Assembly: GCF_002163585.1 (NCBI RefSeq)
Contig: NZ_CP015579.1
Location: 620,001 to 684,000 of the forward strand
Reading direction: 5' to 3'
Origin: Tatumella citrea
Lineage (GTDB): Bacteria > Pseudomonadota > Gammaproteobacteria > Enterobacterales > Enterobacteriaceae
DNA length: 64,000 nt
Numbering within the stretch: the stretch's first letter is position 1; each line of letters begins with the position of its first letter. Shown here one piece after another: positions 46,487 to 57,890 of this stretch. A model generated the notes under the pieces. It saw only the letters and a list, made by a program, of their open reading frames with translations. It did not search any database and was not told where the DNA came from. A program made the position numbers and the translations under genes.

Positions 46487-46506
46487 TTTCACATTATCAT
46501 GTGAAA
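46487..46506. promoter_or_regulatory. Palindrome, candidate DeoR-type operator
   Basis: TTTCACA-N6-TGTGAAA is a perfect 7-bp inverted repeat. Its half-sites are in the reverse order to a CRP site, so a different regulator, most simply the adjacent DeoR-family protein, may bind it. Confidence 0.45.
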
Positions 46507-46593
46507 TATCAGCAGGACAGAAAAAGGGTAAAAATATCCGCCGGTTTTATCGCTTAGCAAGCGGGCGACAGTGACTGATAAACCAGGGAATAT

Positions 46594-46627
46594 GGGCAAA
46601 AAAAAACCTCATCAGAATGATGAGGTT
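46594..46627 (-). terminator. Rho-independent terminator of rpsU-dnaG-rpoD operon
   Basis: Read on the minus strand, a 10-bp stem AACCTCATCA / TGATGAGGTT with a 3-base loop (46605-46627) is followed by a run of T. It lies 44 bases after the rpoD stop. Confidence 0.9.
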
Positions 46628-46670
46628 TTCGCTAAGCAAGTGATGCCGGGATTATCCGGCAGACTGCCGG

Positions 46671-48515
46671 TTAGTCATCCAGGAAGCTACGCAGAACTTC
46701 CGAGCGGCTTGGGTGACGTAATTTACGCAGTGCTTTGGCTTCAATCTGACGAATACGCTCACGGGTTACGTCGAACTGTTTACCCACTTCTTCCAGCGTA
46801 TGATCAGTGTTCATATCGATACCAAAACGCATCCGCAGAACTTTTGCTTCACGGGCAGTCAGGCCAGCCAGTACGTCATGTGTAGCAGAACGCAGGCTTT
46901 CTGACGTTGCTGAATCCAGCGGCAATTCCAGCGTGGTGTCTTCGATAAAATCACCCAGATGCGAATCTTCGTCATCGCCAATCGGTGTTTCCATCGAAAT
47001 AGGCTCTTTCGCGATTTTCAGCACTTTACGGATTTTATCTTCAGGCATCAGCATCCGTTCTGCCAGTTCTTCCGGCGAAGGCTCACGACCCATTTCCTGC
47101 AACATCTGACGTGAAATACGGTTCAGTTTGTTGATGGTTTCGATCATGTGCACCGGGATACGAATGGTTCTGGCCTGGTCTGCAATTGAACGGGTAATTG
47201 CCTGACGAATCCACCATGTAGCATAGGTTGAGAACTTGTAACCGCGACGGTATTCAAATTTATCAACTGCTTTCATCAGACCGATGTTACCTTCCTGAAT
47301 CAGATCCAGGAACTGCAGGCCACGGTTGGTGTATTTTTTAGCAATTGAAATCACCAGACGCAGGTTAGCTTCTACCATCTCTTTTTTCGCACGGCGGGCT
47401 TTCGCTTCACCGATAGACATACGACGGTTGATGTCCTTCACCTGTTCGATGGTCAGACCGGTTTCTTCCTCAACCTGAGCCAGTTTGTTCAGGCCGCGTT
47501 CAACATCATCTTCAACTTCCAGCAGCTTTTCAGACCACGGCTTTTTCATTGCCAGGGCAGCTTTAAACCAGGTGCCGTTAGTTTCGTTACCAGTGAACAG
47601 TGTGATGAAGTTTTTCTTCGGCATCTTGCACACTTCAACACACAGTTTCATGATGGCGCGTTCCTGAGCACGGACGCGATCCATCATCTGGCGCATGTTG
47701 TTCACCAGGTAATCAAACTGCTTAGGTACTAAACGGAACTGCTTAAAGACTTCAGACAGATTCTGAATTTCGGCAATGGCATCAGCATGGCTGCGGCTTT
47801 TGCTTTTGATGACGGTACGGGTGACTTCGTACTGAGCACGTAATTCACTGAATTTCTCACGAGCCAGCTCAGGATCGATAGAGTTATCATCTTCTGAGTT
47901 GTCATCTTCACTATCTTCATCTTCGTCGTCATCATCGTTACGGTCTTCTTCCGATAACTCTGACCCGATATTGGTTGCCGTTGGTGCCAGATCTTCTTCA
48001 GCATTTGGATCGACAAAACCAGTAATGATATCGGAAAGCCGTGCTTCTCCGGCTTCGACTCTGTCGTATTGTTCCAGCAGATAAGTGATTGCTTCCGGAT
48101 ATTCCGCGACTGAGCATTGAACCTGGTTAATACCATCTTCAATACGTTTGGCAATATCAATTTCGCCTTCGCGGGTGAGCAGTTCTACAGTACCCATTTC
48201 GCGCATATACATGCGTACAGGGTCAGTGGTCCGGCCAATTTCAGACTCAACGCTGGAAAGTACCTGCGCGGCCGCTTCTGCTGCATCTTCATCAGTATCG
48301 GAACTGTTTTCATTCAGCATCAGATCATCGGCATCAGGGGCTTCTTCAACCACCTGAATACCCATGTCGTTGATCATCTGAATAATGTCTTCAATCTGAT
48401 CGGAGTCGACAATATCTTCCGGCAGATGGTCATTGACCTCAGCATAGGTCAGATAGCCTTGCTCCTTACCACGGGTGACAAGTAGCTTCAGCTGTGACTG
48501 CGGGTTTTGCTCCAT
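46671..48515 (-). CDS. rpoD: RNA polymerase primary sigma factor RpoD (sigma-70)
   Basis: A 614-aa housekeeping sigma factor (E. coli 613). Region 1.1 is at the N-terminus ([20 protein letters not shown]); an acidic stretch (residues about 185-215, rich in Asp and Glu) precedes the non-conserved region. Region 2 has [23 protein letters not shown] (-10 recognition) and [15 protein letters not shown]. Region 4 has [30 protein letters not shown] (-35 recognition), ending RSFLDD. It is the last gene of the macromolecular synthesis operon, in the usual order. Confidence 0.98.
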   Translation of the reverse strand: MEQNPQSQLKLLVTRGKEQGYLTYAEVNDHLPEDIVDSDQIEDIIQMINDMGIQVVEEAPDADDLMLNENSSDTDEDAAEAAAQVLSSVESEIGRTTDPVRMYMREMGTVELLTREGEIDIAKRIEDGINQVQCSVAEYPEAITYLLEQYDRVEAGEARLSDIITGFVDPNAEEDLAPTATNIGSELSEEDRNDDDDEDEDSEDDNSEDDNSIDPELAREKFSELRAQYEVTRTVIKSKSRSHADAIAEIQNLSEVFKQFRLVPKQFDYLVNNMRQMMDRVRAQERAIMKLCVEVCKMPKKNFITLFTGNETNGTWFKAALAMKKPWSEKLLEVEDDVERGLNKLAQVEEETGLTIEQVKDINRRMSIGEAKARRAKKEMVEANLRLVISIAKKYTNRGLQFLDLIQEGNIGLMKAVDKFEYRRGYKFSTYATWWIRQAITRSIADQARTIRIPVHMIETINKLNRISRQMLQEMGREPSPEELAERMLMPEDKIRKVLKIAKEPISMETPIGDDEDSHLGDFIEDTTLELPLDSATSESLRSATHDVLAGLTAREAKVLRMRFGIDMNTDHTLEEVGKQFDVTRERIRQIEAKALRKLRHPSRSEVLRSFLDD

Positions 48516-48786
48516 AAGACGGTATCCACACTTCTGTTAATGAGATCGGTGTTTGCCGGGGTAAGCCGACAAATAACAGTTAAAGGCGTTTAATTGGCTG
48601 CGGCCTTCATCGCAGCAATGGGCATCTGCCCTGAGTAATCGGCAATTAAGCCGCGAGTAATCTTTTTGTCATCATTCAGGCTTCAGTATAGAAGAAGCCT
48701 GACAACTCTGTAGAAACCGGTGGTTTTTACAGCAGAATTTACATTCAGTTGCAGGTTAGCGTGTTAACAGCTGGTTAACCAACACT
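48516..48786. other. dnaG-rpoD intergenic region
   Basis: A 271-base spacer inside the rpsU-dnaG-rpoD operon. In E. coli processing and additional promoters act near here. I saw no gene and no clear hairpin terminator. Confidence 0.4.
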
Positions 48787-50532
48787 CTATTTTTTTGCCA
48801 GTGCCGTCAGTAACGATTGTAGTTCACGTCGCTCGTCACTGTTCAGGCCCTGCGTGCGATCGCGGGCTATCAGCCATTCCAGTCGCTGTTCCAGTGCTGT
48901 GTTATAAATGCTGGTCAGTGAGTCATTAAACACAGCCTCAACTTCATCATCTACTATCATGTGGTTCCACACAGCCAGAGTTTCAAGGGACTGCGCAGTT
49001 TTAGTATCACGATAGCTTTCCAGCAACTGGCCTGTGGTTAATCCGGGTTGCTCATTGCAGCGTTGTATCAGCTCAGCAAACAATGGCAGACCAGCAATGC
49101 CGGTCTCTTTTAACCCCTCCAGCGACGGTACTTTCGCCGCCAGTGCCGGATTCTGTAACAGCAACGCCACCAGAATTCGCATGGTGGTTTTTTTCATCAC
49201 CGGAGTGACGTTCACCGGTTTGTTTTCTGCCCGCGCTGGCAACAGTTTCTCCAACTGGTTGTCGTCCAGAATACCCAGTTTACTGCCCAGCACCTGACGC
49301 AGATAAATCCGCAGCGTTTCCCCCGGGATCTGACTAATCAGCGGCAGTGCCAGGGTGCTTAAACGCGCTTTTCCGTCGCGGGTACTCAGGTCAACCTGAG
49401 GGAGTAAATTGTCGAACAGGAAGTCTGACAACGGAACAGCCTGTTCCATTCGTTGTTCAAACGCCTGTTTGCCTTCTTTACGCACCAGCGTATCCGGGTC
49501 TTCACCGTCCGGCAGAAACATAAAACGCAACTGACGACCGTCTGTAATGTAGGGCAGGGCGGTTTCCAGAGCGCGCCATGCGGCATCTCGTCCCGCCCGG
49601 TCACCGTCATAACAGCAGATCACGGTATCGGTATTTCTGAACAGCAGCTGTATATGTTCACTGGTGGTTGAAGTCCCCAGAGATGCAACTGCATAATCAA
49701 TGCCAAACTGCGCCAGTGCCACCACATCCATATAGCCTTCAACCACTAACAGTCTGGCAGGCTGGCTATGGATCTGTGTGACTTCATAAAGCCCGTACAA
49801 CTGTCGGCCTTTATGAAAAATTGAGGTCTCAGGTGAGTTAAGGTATTTGGGCGTATCATTGCCCAGAACCCGACCACCAAAACCAATCACTCTGCCGCGT
49901 TTATCGCGGATGGGGAACATAACCCGGTCACGAAAACGGTCATAACTGCGACCATTATCATTGGTGACCAGCATCCCGGCTTCTGTCAGTGAGTGTTTAT
50001 CTTCCTGATGTTTGCCAAAACGCTTTAATGCGTTGTCCCAACCCGGAGGGGCAAACCCCATCGCAAAGTGTTCAATCACCTGCTGGCTGAGTCCGCGACT
50101 TTGCAGATAGCGCCGTGCAGGCTCTGCCTGAGGTTGTGATAAAGAGGACTGGTAAAACTGATTCAGACCGTCCATCAGCTGATAAAGACTTTGTCGCTGA
50201 TGTCGCTCCATTGGGGTGTCACCGCTACCGCTTTCGTAGGGAACTTCCAGTCCGTTCATGGTGGCCAGTTCTTCGATGGTTTCGACAAATTCCAGACGGT
50301 CGAAATTCATCAGAAAATCAATAGCGTTACCATGAGCACCACAGCCAAAGCAGTGGTAAAACTGTTTGTCACCGTTGACAGTAAAGGACGGGGTTTTTTC
50401 GTTATGGAAAGGGCAACAGGCGTGATAATTCTTGCCTTGCTTTTTCAGCTTCACGCGGGCATCAATAAGATCCACGATGTCTGTGCGGGCAAGCAAGTCA
50501 TTGATAAATATACGCGGTATTTTCCCAGCCAT
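48787..50532 (-). CDS. dnaG: DNA primase DnaG
   Basis: A 581-aa primase (E. coli 581), making RNA primers at the replication fork. The N-terminal CHC2 zinc finger is CCPFHNEKTPSF...CFGCGAHG (residues about 39-67). The TOPRIM catalytic core has VVEGYMDVVALAQFGIDYAVASLGTS with the conserved Glu and a CYDGDRAGRDAA Asp pair. The C-terminal domain (from about 435) binds DnaB helicase. It follows rpsU after an attenuator-like hairpin, as in E. coli. Confidence 0.97.
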   Translation of the reverse strand: MAGKIPRIFINDLLARTDIVDLIDARVKLKKQGKNYHACCPFHNEKTPSFTVNGDKQFYHCFGCGAHGNAIDFLMNFDRLEFVETIEELATMNGLEVPYESGSGDTPMERHQRQSLYQLMDGLNQFYQSSLSQPQAEPARRYLQSRGLSQQVIEHFAMGFAPPGWDNALKRFGKHQEDKHSLTEAGMLVTNDNGRSYDRFRDRVMFPIRDKRGRVIGFGGRVLGNDTPKYLNSPETSIFHKGRQLYGLYEVTQIHSQPARLLVVEGYMDVVALAQFGIDYAVASLGTSTTSEHIQLLFRNTDTVICCYDGDRAGRDAAWRALETALPYITDGRQLRFMFLPDGEDPDTLVRKEGKQAFEQRMEQAVPLSDFLFDNLLPQVDLSTRDGKARLSTLALPLISQIPGETLRIYLRQVLGSKLGILDDNQLEKLLPARAENKPVNVTPVMKKTTMRILVALLLQNPALAAKVPSLEGLKETGIAGLPLFAELIQRCNEQPGLTTGQLLESYRDTKTAQSLETLAVWNHMIVDDEVEAVFNDSLTSIYNTALEQRLEWLIARDRTQGLNSDERRELQSLLTALAKK

Positions 50533-50566
50533 AGACTCCGGTTCTTTAACTCATAAACGACAACAA

Positions 50567-50593
50567 GCCGCGCTTCCTTTCGGAAAGCACGGC
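50567..50593 (-). terminator. rpsU-dnaG intergenic attenuator hairpin
   Basis: On the minus strand an 11-bp stem (with two G-T pairs) and a 5-base loop is followed by a T-rich but interrupted tract (TTGTTGTCGTTT). In E. coli a partial terminator at this spot lowers dnaG expression relative to rpsU. Confidence 0.6.
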
Positions 50594-50648
50594 CTTTCAC
50601 TTTACTCAGTCTGCGTGTAACACGCATGGGAGCGAACTCCCGGACAAA

Positions 50649-50915
<267 letters not shown>

Positions 50916-51145
50916 TTATTTCAAAATGGTGCAGTATTTTACTCCAGCGGCAGCTGGCTTGTAAAGCACCATGAACAATTTCAAACCAACAAAGCGCTTT
51001 GCAGCACTGTGGTTGCCGGTTTTTTCAGACCGCGGAGTATAGCCTATTCTTTGGCCGGTAAAAAATCTTTTTAATGAAATAGTGCAGCGTAGGCCAGAAT
51101 TGTTAGCTGTGGTACACTCCTGCGGCGAAATCAGAGGTGAGTGTG

Positions 51146-52165
51146 ATGCGAGTTTTGGGTATTGAAACGTCTTGCGATGAAACCGGAATTGCAATTTATG
51201 ACGATGAATCCGGTCTGTTGGCTAATCAGCTTTATAGCCAGGTGAGTTTACACGCCGATTATGGCGGTGTGGTGCCGGAACTGGCATCGCGCGACCATGT
51301 CCGTAAAACCGTACCGCTCATTCAGGCGGCGATGGCAGAAGCCGGGCTGACGGCTGCAGATATTGATGCCGTGGCCTACACTGCCGGTCCCGGACTGGTT
51401 GGGGCATTAATGGTCGGAGCCACTGTTGGTCGCTCTCTGGCGTTTGCCTGGCAGGTGCCGGCTATCCCCGTTCATCATATGGAAGGCCATCTGCTGGCTC
51501 CTATGCTGGAAGATAACCCGCCGGAATTTCCGTTTGTTGCTCTGCTGGTTTCAGGGGGCCATACCCAGCTTATCAGTGTCACCGGCATTGGCGAATATGA
51601 GCTACTCGGTGAGTCGATTGATGATGCTGCCGGTGAAGCTTTTGATAAAACAGCTAAATTACTGGGGCTGGATTATCCAGGTGGACCGCTGCTTTCGAAA
51701 ATGGCTGCAGAGGGCACTGCCGGTCGTTTTACCTTTCCACGCCCAATGACTGACAGGCCAGGCCTGGACTTCAGCTTCTCCGGCCTGAAAACCTTTGCCG
51801 CGAATACCATCCGCAACCATGACGATGATGCTCAGACCAAAGCAGATATTGCGAGGGCATTTGAAGATGCAGTGGTAGATACCCTGATGATTAAATGTAA
51901 GCGCGCACTTCAGCAGACAGGCTTTAAAAAGCTGGTGATTGCCGGAGGAGTGAGTGCTAACAAAACATTGCGTGAACGCATGGCAGAGATGATGCAACAG
52001 CGCGGTGGAGAAGTATTTTATGCCAGACCTGCATTCTGTACCGACAACGGTGCCATGATAGCTTATGCCGGAATGGTGCGCCTGAAAGGGGGAACCCACA
52101 GCGATCTGGGGATTACGGTACGGCCACGTTGGCCATTAGCGGAGCTGCCGCCGTTAACACCTTAA
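51146..52165 (+). CDS. tsaD: tRNA N6-threonylcarbamoyladenosine transferase TsaD
   Basis: A 339-aa Kae1/TsaD enzyme (E. coli 337), forming t6A37 of ANN-decoding tRNAs with TsaB and TsaE. ATG at 51146 ([13 protein letters not shown]) is preferred over the GTG at 51137. Metal-binding histidines are in [12 protein letters not shown], and ATP-site motifs are [20 protein letters not shown] and the [12 protein letters not shown] loop with its catalytic Asp. Divergent from rpsU, as in E. coli. Confidence 0.97.
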   Translation: MRVLGIETSCDETGIAIYDDESGLLANQLYSQVSLHADYGGVVPELASRDHVRKTVPLIQAAMAEAGLTAADIDAVAYTAGPGLVGALMVGATVGRSLAFAWQVPAIPVHHMEGHLLAPMLEDNPPEFPFVALLVSGGHTQLISVTGIGEYELLGESIDDAAGEAFDKTAKLLGLDYPGGPLLSKMAAEGTAGRFTFPRPMTDRPGLDFSFSGLKTFAANTIRNHDDDAQTKADIARAFEDAVVDTLMIKCKRALQQTGFKKLVIAGGVSANKTLRERMAEMMQQRGGEVFYARPAFCTDNGAMIAYAGMVRLKGGTHSDLGITVRPRWPLAELPPLTP

Positions 52166-52192
52166 TCTGAGAAATTTCAGCGGGTCAGAGAA

Positions 52193-52816
52193 CTACTGTT
52201 CTCCGCTTTCTGAAGGGCGCTTTTTAGTTTTGCGTTTCCACAGGCGGGGTTCCATACCCCGCCATAAACGCTGAATATTGTCGTGGTGGCGAAGCAGAAT
52301 CAGGCAGGAAAGCATAGAAACCGGAAAGGTAAACTGCGGTTTAAACCACCAGACATAGAATGGTGCGATTAATGCGCTGATAATCGCTCCCAGCGACGAG
52401 TAACCGCTGAGCAGCACCGTCAGAATCCACGTCCCCATCATCAGCCCTGTCAAATCCCAGCCAATCGGGGCAATTGATCCCAGTGCAGTCGCTACGCCTT
52501 TACCGCCACGAAAACCAAAAAATACCGGATAGATATGACCGAGGCAGGCCGCAATTGCCGTCAGACCCAGGAAGAACGGGGAGACGTGTAACTCCCACGC
52601 CAGCCAGACCGGCAGCATGCCTTTTATGACATCAAATAACAGCACCGCAACTGCAGCCAGTTTGCCGCCCACCCGCAAAATATTGGTCGCGCCAGGATTA
52701 CCGGAACCCTGAGTACGGGGATCGGGATATCCGCAGAATTTGCACAACAGAATTGCTCCGGAAACGGAACCGCAAAGATACGCAAAAAGGATCATACCTG
52801 CAGCGATTACTGTCAT
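52193..52816 (-). CDS. plsY: Glycerol-3-phosphate acyltransferase PlsY
   Basis: A 207-aa inner-membrane acyltransferase using acyl-phosphate to make lysophosphatidic acid. The start at 52816 ([17 protein letters not shown]) has a GGAAG ribosome site and matches the E. coli N-terminus. Conserved loops are [33 protein letters not shown] and [14 protein letters not shown]. About five membrane segments are seen. Divergent from folB. Confidence 0.95.
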   Translation of the reverse strand: MTVIAAGMILFAYLCGSVSGAILLCKFCGYPDPRTQGSGNPGATNILRVGGKLAAVAVLLFDVIKGMLPVWLAWELHVSPFFLGLTAIAACLGHIYPVFFGFRGGKGVATALGSIAPIGWDLTGLMMGTWILTVLLSGYSSLGAIISALIAPFYVWWFKPQFTFPVSMLSCLILLRHHDNIQRLWRGMEPRLWKRKTKKRPSESGEQ

Positions 52817-52919
52817 AATACTTCCCATACCTGTCCGTTGTTTTGGTTGCTGTCTGGATAATACGCATAAAGCAGCGGAAGTGGTATCTGATAACCGTAA
52901 AAACACAGAGAGTATCACG

Positions 52920-53279
52920 ATGGATCTTGTCTTTATTGAACAGCTGACAGTATTTACCACCATTGGCGCGTATGACTGGGAACAGACTATTCAGCAAAAA
53001 TTATTACTGGATATTGAAATGGCCTGGGATAACCGCAAAGCGGCGAAAAGTGATGATGTGGCTGATTGTCTAAGCTATGCAGATGTCTCTGAAGCGGTAT
53101 TACAGCATTTACAGGGGCAGCGTTTTGCTCTGGTCGAGCGGGTAGCCGAAGAAGTAGCAGAATTACTGATGCAACGTTTTGGCTTACCCGGGGTGCGGAT
53201 TAAGGTGAGCAAACCTGGCGCAGTTGCGCAGGCAACCCAGGTCGGAGTCCGTATCGAGAGAGGAATTATTCCTAAATAA
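52920..53279 (+). CDS. folB: Dihydroneopterin aldolase FolB
   Basis: A 119-aa enzyme of folate synthesis (E. coli 122 aa), converting dihydroneopterin to hydroxymethyldihydropterin. The start [21 protein letters not shown] carries the family signature; Tyr and Glu of the pterin site ([21 protein letters not shown]) and Lys in IKVSKPGA are present. The ATG at 52920 is used; an earlier frame start lies in the plsY region. Confidence 0.95.
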   Translation: MDLVFIEQLTVFTTIGAYDWEQTIQQKLLLDIEMAWDNRKAAKSDDVADCLSYADVSEAVLQHLQGQRFALVERVAEEVAELLMQRFGLPGVRIKVSKPGAVAQATQVGVRIERGIIPK

Positions 53280-53487
53280 TCCGTAACATATATTAATTAA
53301 TTGCCATCAAACTGAAACCCAATCAGAGTATTGAGTGTCATATACCGCAGAAGCCTTTGTCTTAAGCAGGGTTTCCGTGGTTCTGACACTGTTCAGAGTA
53401 ACTTCACATAGCTGTTTATTTAAAGCCGTCAGCAAAGATGGCTGTCAGGTGTTGTGTTGATTGGGATGGATTGAAGAGGATTTTTTG

Positions 53488-54306
53488 ATGGCAGACTTGC
53501 ACCACCTGTTTATTGCAGCCATTTTGGGCATTGTTGAAGGGTTAACGGAGTTCTTACCCGTTTCATCTACCGGCCACATGATTATCGTTGGCCATTTACT
53601 GGGGTTTGAGGATCAAACTGCAGAAACTTTCGAAGTTGTCATTCAACTGGGATCTATCCTTGCAGTGGTGGTGATGTTCTGGCGCAGGCTGTTTGGCCTG
53701 ATAGGCATTCATTTCGGGAAAGTCCCGCATGAAGGTACAGGGCAGGGACATCTGACACTGATCCATATTATTCTGGGGATGATTCCGGCCGTGGTGCTGG
53801 GGCTTATTCTGCATGATCGCATCAAGACACTGTTTACTCCGATCAATGTGATGTATGCACTGGTCGCGGGAGGCATTTTGTTGTTGCTGGCAGAGTTCTT
53901 TAAACCTAAACAGCCAAAATCGGTGGGTCTGGATGATATCAGCTACCGTCAGGCGTTTATGATTGGTTGCTTCCAGTGTCTGGCGCTATGGCCGGGGTTC
54001 TCTCGCTCCGGTGCGACTATCTCCGGCGGGATGCTGATGGGCGTTAGCCGTTATGCAGCTTCTGAGTACTCTTTCCTGCTGGCAGTTCCGATGATGATTG
54101 GTGCGACAGCTCTGGATTTATATAAGAGCCTCAACTTCCTGACCGCCAGCGATATTCCGATGTTTGCTGTCGGTTTTATCATGGCGTTTATTGTGGCACT
54201 GATTGCGATTAAAACGTTCCTGGAACTAATTAAGCGGATTTCGTTTATCCCGTTCGCTATCTATCGCTTTATCCTGGCGGTAGTGGTGTACATGATCTTT
54301 GCCTGA
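53488..54306 (+). CDS. uppP: Undecaprenyl-diphosphate phosphatase UppP (BacA)
   Basis: A 272-aa inner-membrane phosphatase (E. coli 273) recycling the lipid carrier of peptidoglycan synthesis and giving bacitracin resistance. The start at 53488 ([18 protein letters not shown]) has an AGAGGA ribosome site. Conserved motifs are [15 protein letters not shown] (with the catalytic Glu and His) and [15 protein letters not shown] (with the phosphate-binding Arg). About eight membrane segments. Confidence 0.96.
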   Translation: MADLHHLFIAAILGIVEGLTEFLPVSSTGHMIIVGHLLGFEDQTAETFEVVIQLGSILAVVVMFWRRLFGLIGIHFGKVPHEGTGQGHLTLIHIILGMIPAVVLGLILHDRIKTLFTPINVMYALVAGGILLLLAEFFKPKQPKSVGLDDISYRQAFMIGCFQCLALWPGFSRSGATISGGMLMGVSRYAASEYSFLLAVPMMIGATALDLYKSLNFLTASDIPMFAVGFIMAFIVALIAIKTFLELIKRISFIPFAIYRFILAVVVYMIFA

Positions 54307-54327
54307 GTGTTTGTACACTAAAAATAT

Positions 54328-54356
54328 GGCCGGTATTCGTTACCGGCCTTTTTTTA
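54328..54356 (+). terminator. Rho-independent terminator of uppP
   Basis: GGCCGGTA / TACCGGCC form an 8-bp stem with a 5-base loop (54328-54348), followed by seven T residues, just before the convergent cca gene. Confidence 0.9.
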
Positions 54357-54364
54357 TGCTTTTT

Positions 54365-55591
54365 TCAGGCGGGTTGTGGGTGGGTCGTCTGAAGTGCGGC
54401 AATCCGGCGACGGGTCAGTTCAGTACGGATATGCGGCCCACTGAATCCGTCACGAATAACCTCAGAGACAGGAACCGCTGCAGCAGTCTGGTACAACCCC
54501 AGGGTAAAGGCAGCCTGGGGATAGGGCTGTTCTGTTAATCCCTCACGGCCACGGGCATCAGCTTCACTGGCAATAGTGAGTTGTGTAAGACGTTCCGGCC
54601 TGCGCCAGACATCAATACTGTCAAACAGATGGATCACTTTCTCCGGCGGCTGACGCTGGATAGTGTGGATGACATCATGAAATTCGGTAATCACCAGGGC
54701 AAGTTCACGCACATGATTCGGGACTTTTAGTCGCTGGCACAGTGCGTTGACCAGTGGCAGCCCCGCAGCACCATGCCCGGGATGAGAAGGCCAGACTTCT
54801 TTCGGGGTCATGGCCTTACCGGCATCATGGAACAGAGCGGCAAAACGAATTGCAGTGTCTTCGGTCAACCGTGCAGCCATCGACAGTGTCATCAGACTAT
54901 GAATGCCGGTATCAATTTCCGGATGCCATTTGGCCGGGGCTGGCACGCCAAACAGGTCATCCAGTTCGGGAAACAGTATCTTCAGTGCATTACATTCCCG
55001 CAGTACCTGAAAGAAGAACTCAGGGTGGTCCGTCGCTAACGCTTTTTCGGTCTCCTTCCATACTCGTTCGGCGGTCAGATGCTGTAATTCACCACTTGCG
55101 GACAATTGTTTCATCAATTCCAGCGTGGGTTCAGCGACCCGAAATCCCAGTCCGGAAAAGCGGGCCGCAAACCGGGCTACCCGTAAAACGCGTAACGGGT
55201 CCTCGACAAAGGCCGGAGAGACATGGCGTAACAGACGCAGCTTTAGATCCTGCTGTCCCTGCCAGGGGTCAATAATTTCACCGTCACTGTCCTGCGCAAT
55301 CGCATTGATAGTCAGATCGCGGCGTTGTAAATCTTCGGGAAGGGTTACATCAGGGGAAAAGCGAGTCGTAAATCCGGTATAACCATGCCCGGCTTTACGT
55401 TCAGTACGCGCCAGAGCATATTCTTCGTGGCTGGTAGGGTGCAAAAACACTGGGAAATCACGTCCGGCCTGTTGATATCCAAGGCTAAGTAGTTCTTCCG
55501 GGGTCGCACCTACTACGACCCAGTCCCGGTCTTTTACCGGTAAATTAAGCAATGCATCACGGACGGCACCACCGACCAGATAAGTTTTCAC
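54365..55591 (-). CDS. cca: Multifunctional CCA tRNA nucleotidyltransferase
   Basis: A 408-aa enzyme (E. coli 412) that adds CCA to tRNA 3' ends, with an added HD domain. The nucleotidyltransferase signature is [23 protein letters not shown] (catalytic DxD in KDRDW), followed by [12 protein letters not shown] and [14 protein letters not shown]. The HD phosphohydrolase motif reads [15 protein letters not shown]. Length and all key motifs are normal. Confidence 0.96.
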   Translation of the reverse strand: MKTYLVGGAVRDALLNLPVKDRDWVVVGATPEELLSLGYQQAGRDFPVFLHPTSHEEYALARTERKAGHGYTGFTTRFSPDVTLPEDLQRRDLTINAIAQDSDGEIIDPWQGQQDLKLRLLRHVSPAFVEDPLRVLRVARFAARFSGLGFRVAEPTLELMKQLSASGELQHLTAERVWKETEKALATDHPEFFFQVLRECNALKILFPELDDLFGVPAPAKWHPEIDTGIHSLMTLSMAARLTEDTAIRFAALFHDAGKAMTPKEVWPSHPGHGAAGLPLVNALCQRLKVPNHVRELALVITEFHDVIHTIQRQPPEKVIHLFDSIDVWRRPERLTQLTIASEADARGREGLTEQPYPQAAFTLGLYQTAAAVPVSEVIRDGFSGPHIRTELTRRRIAALQTTHPQPA

Positions 55592-55703
55592 ACCACAACT
55601 CCTGTGTCTGTTAGCCGTTCGCCGCTGCTGGCTGAAAAGTCAGAGCTTAGCGTACGAAATACCCTGCAGGAATGCGCGGTATTCCGCAGAAAACCGGAAG
55701 TTA

Positions 55704-56327
55704 TCAGCGCATCCAGCGGTCATTACTTTTACGGCGCGGGATCATCCGTGGCAGTAACAATCCAAGCAGCAGGCCCAGGCCCATTACGCCACCACCATAC
55801 ATAAACCACTGCATGATAATCGCTCGTTGCTTGTCATCCAACTGAACATTTGCTGCCGCCACTTTTTTCTGCGCGACAATCAGAGAATTTTTCAGGGTCT
55901 GGTTTTCCTGTTTCAGCGCATCAATGGCACTGTCACTGCCAGCCACTTTCTTCTGCATATCGGCAGTTCGCTGATTCCAGCTATTGTCGATATTCGCCAG
56001 CTTATCGGTCAGTTGCTTCACCTGCTGCTGCAGTTGTGGTACCTGAGTACGCAGGCTGGGAGTGTCACTCAGCTGTGATAACGGAATCCAGGTGGTGTTG
56101 CCGGCAGAATCGCGAATTTCACCGTATTTGGTGTCAGGATTAGTTTGCAACAATGTGACCTGATCGCCAGCGTTGACTTTGCCAACCAGACGATACTGGT
56201 CGCCAGGTCCACTACGAACCCAGGTGGAAAGCTCATCAGAAATATAGCGGGTAGTATCTGCATGAACTACAGGAGCTATACTGCTGAAAGCCAGGAGAAA
56301 AATACCAGTGCGTGTAAGTTTATTCAT
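55704..56327 (-). CDS. ygiM: SH3 domain-containing membrane protein YgiM
   Basis: A 207-aa TIGR04211-family protein (E. coli YgiM 206 aa). The signal peptide (MNKLTRTGIFLLAFSSIAPVVHA) is followed by a bacterial SH3 domain (YISDELSTWVRSGPGDQYR), a coiled coil (about residues 90-165: VPQLQQQVKQLTDKLANI, QKKVAG, LKQENQTLKN) and a C-terminal membrane helix (WFMYGGGVMGLGLLLGLLLP) with a basic tail. ATG at 56327 is preferred over the ATG at 56345, because a TATAAT box (minus strand, 56346-56351) directly abuts the latter. In E. coli the gene lies between cca and ygiF, as here. Confidence 0.88.
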   Translation of the reverse strand: MNKLTRTGIFLLAFSSIAPVVHADTTRYISDELSTWVRSGPGDQYRLVGKVNAGDQVTLLQTNPDTKYGEIRDSAGNTTWIPLSQLSDTPSLRTQVPQLQQQVKQLTDKLANIDNSWNQRTADMQKKVAGSDSAIDALKQENQTLKNSLIVAQKKVAAANVQLDDKQRAIIMQWFMYGGGVMGLGLLLGLLLPRMIPRRKSNDRWMR

Positions 56328-56528
56328 TCGACGTCGTTTTTGCATATTATATAGGTAAATTTTAATGCCACAGTCTGGAGAGGGGCCGGACAGATATAAA
56401 TGAGAACTATCTTGTTCTCGGCGATGCTAAAGCCTAACAAATCAAAGACAGTGCGTCTTTAGTCGATTACTCTGGAAACGGAGTAATTTACCGGTTTATT
56501 GATAGTAATTGTGACATTCAGAGATCCT

Positions 56529-57845
56529 ATGACCATCGAAACAGAATTAAAGTTCATTGCCAGTTCACAGGCAGCCTCACAACTGGCAGAACGGCTTAAC
56601 CGCTGGCCACATCAACACTCTGCGCCACAGGCACTGGCCAACATCTATTTTGAGACGCCTGATAACCAGTTACGCCGCTGGGATATGGGATTGCGTATCC
56701 GTGGAATTAATCAACAGTACGAAATGACGCTGAAAACCAGCGGTCAGACTATCGGCGGTCTGCATCAGCGCCCTGAATTCAATGTCAGTCTGCAAAATGA
56801 CGTGCTGGATATTCGTCTGCTGCCTGAAAATGTCTGGCCTCAGGGCGCGGACATTCAGGAACTGCAACAGCGGTTGCAGCCGTTGTTCCGGACTGATTTT
56901 GTTCGTGAAAAGTGGCTGGTGAGTTACGAAGACAGTGAGATTGAAGTGGCTTTTGATCAGGGGGCTGTTATTGCCGGGGAGCTACAGACGCCGTTATTTG
57001 AGGTGGAACTGGAGCTAAAGCAGGGCTCACGCCAGGCGTTGATGGCCTTTGCCTTCGATTTAATTAGTGACGGGGGGCTGCGGCCAGGAAGCCTGAGTAA
57101 AGCGGCCAGAGGTTACCATCTGGCTCAGGGTAATCCGCCGAAAAGTATCCGACCGTTCCCGCGTTTGCAGACAGAGAAAAAACTGAACTGCGAACAAGGG
57201 CTGCAAACCATGTTGTCGGTGTTGTTGAATGAATGGCAATACCATGAAGAGCTTTGGCTGGAAGGCAACAGCGATGCCGGTGCACGGGTTGCTGAGATTC
57301 TGCTGGCACTTCGTGAAGTGTTCACTTTGTTTGGTAGCATGCTCCCCCGCAAAGCCAGCGGCTCGTTGCGCGAATCACTGCTGACGCTGAGTCAGGAAAT
57401 GGCCACTACTCCGGCCGAAGAACTCTGTTTCTCTGCCCGCTGGAGTGAAACCCAGTTAGCGCTTACTCACTGGCTGACCGAGCAGCCCTGGAAGTCAGTT
57501 CTGGAAGAGAAGCACAGAAAAAAATTGCAGGGATCGTTTAAACGTTTTTGTGATGTGATGCTGGGCCGTGTATTTGCAGAACTCAAAGCGACCACTGCCG
57601 AATTTAATCAGCCGACCGAATATCAGGACAAATCACAACGTATTCATAAGCAGTTGCTGGCGGTATGTCTGTTATGTGGCGCGTACCCCCTGGTAGCGGT
57701 GGACAGCTGGCTGGAACCCTGGTGGCTGGTACTTCAGCAAATCCATCAGGGGCGCTATCAGGATCTGCCGTGGACGATTCGTTCGCTGCACCGTCAGGCA
57801 CCGTTCTGGATTAACGGTAGCGAAGCGCACAAAATCGGCGAATAA
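56529..57845 (+). CDS. ygiF: Inorganic triphosphatase YgiF (CYTH-CHAD)
   Basis: A 438-aa cytoplasmic protein (E. coli 433). The CYTH domain opens MTIETELKFIAS with the ExExK motif (ETELK) and binds triphosphate. The helical CHAD domain follows from about residue 225 (LQTMLSVLLNEWQYHEELWL) and has conserved histidines that bind polyphosphate (for example EKHRKKLQGSFKR). ATG at 56529 carries the family N-terminus. It precedes glnE, as in E. coli. Confidence 0.93.
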   Translation: MTIETELKFIASSQAASQLAERLNRWPHQHSAPQALANIYFETPDNQLRRWDMGLRIRGINQQYEMTLKTSGQTIGGLHQRPEFNVSLQNDVLDIRLLPENVWPQGADIQELQQRLQPLFRTDFVREKWLVSYEDSEIEVAFDQGAVIAGELQTPLFEVELELKQGSRQALMAFAFDLISDGGLRPGSLSKAARGYHLAQGNPPKSIRPFPRLQTEKKLNCEQGLQTMLSVLLNEWQYHEELWLEGNSDAGARVAEILLALREVFTLFGSMLPRKASGSLRESLLTLSQEMATTPAEELCFSARWSETQLALTHWLTEQPWKSVLEEKHRKKLQGSFKRFCDVMLGRVFAELKATTAEFNQPTEYQDKSQRIHKQLLAVCLLCGAYPLVAVDSWLEPWWLVLQQIHQGRYQDLPWTIRSLHRQAPFWINGSEAHKIGE

Positions 57846-57890
57846 CTGACGCAGGACCGGCTTTCTCATTGGATGTGACAGGATAAGTTT

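Larger units (their letters stand above)
46316..46604. promoter_or_regulatory. Control region of the DeoR operon
   Basis: A 289-base AT-rich region between the DeoR-family gene and the rpoD terminator. It contains a CRP-like site and a separate palindrome, listed below. No gene is seen. Confidence 0.6.

Noticed and set aside
47899..48357. Serine-rich plus-strand frames opposite rpoD
   Set aside because: They are the antisense reading of the Asp/Glu-rich segment of sigma-70.
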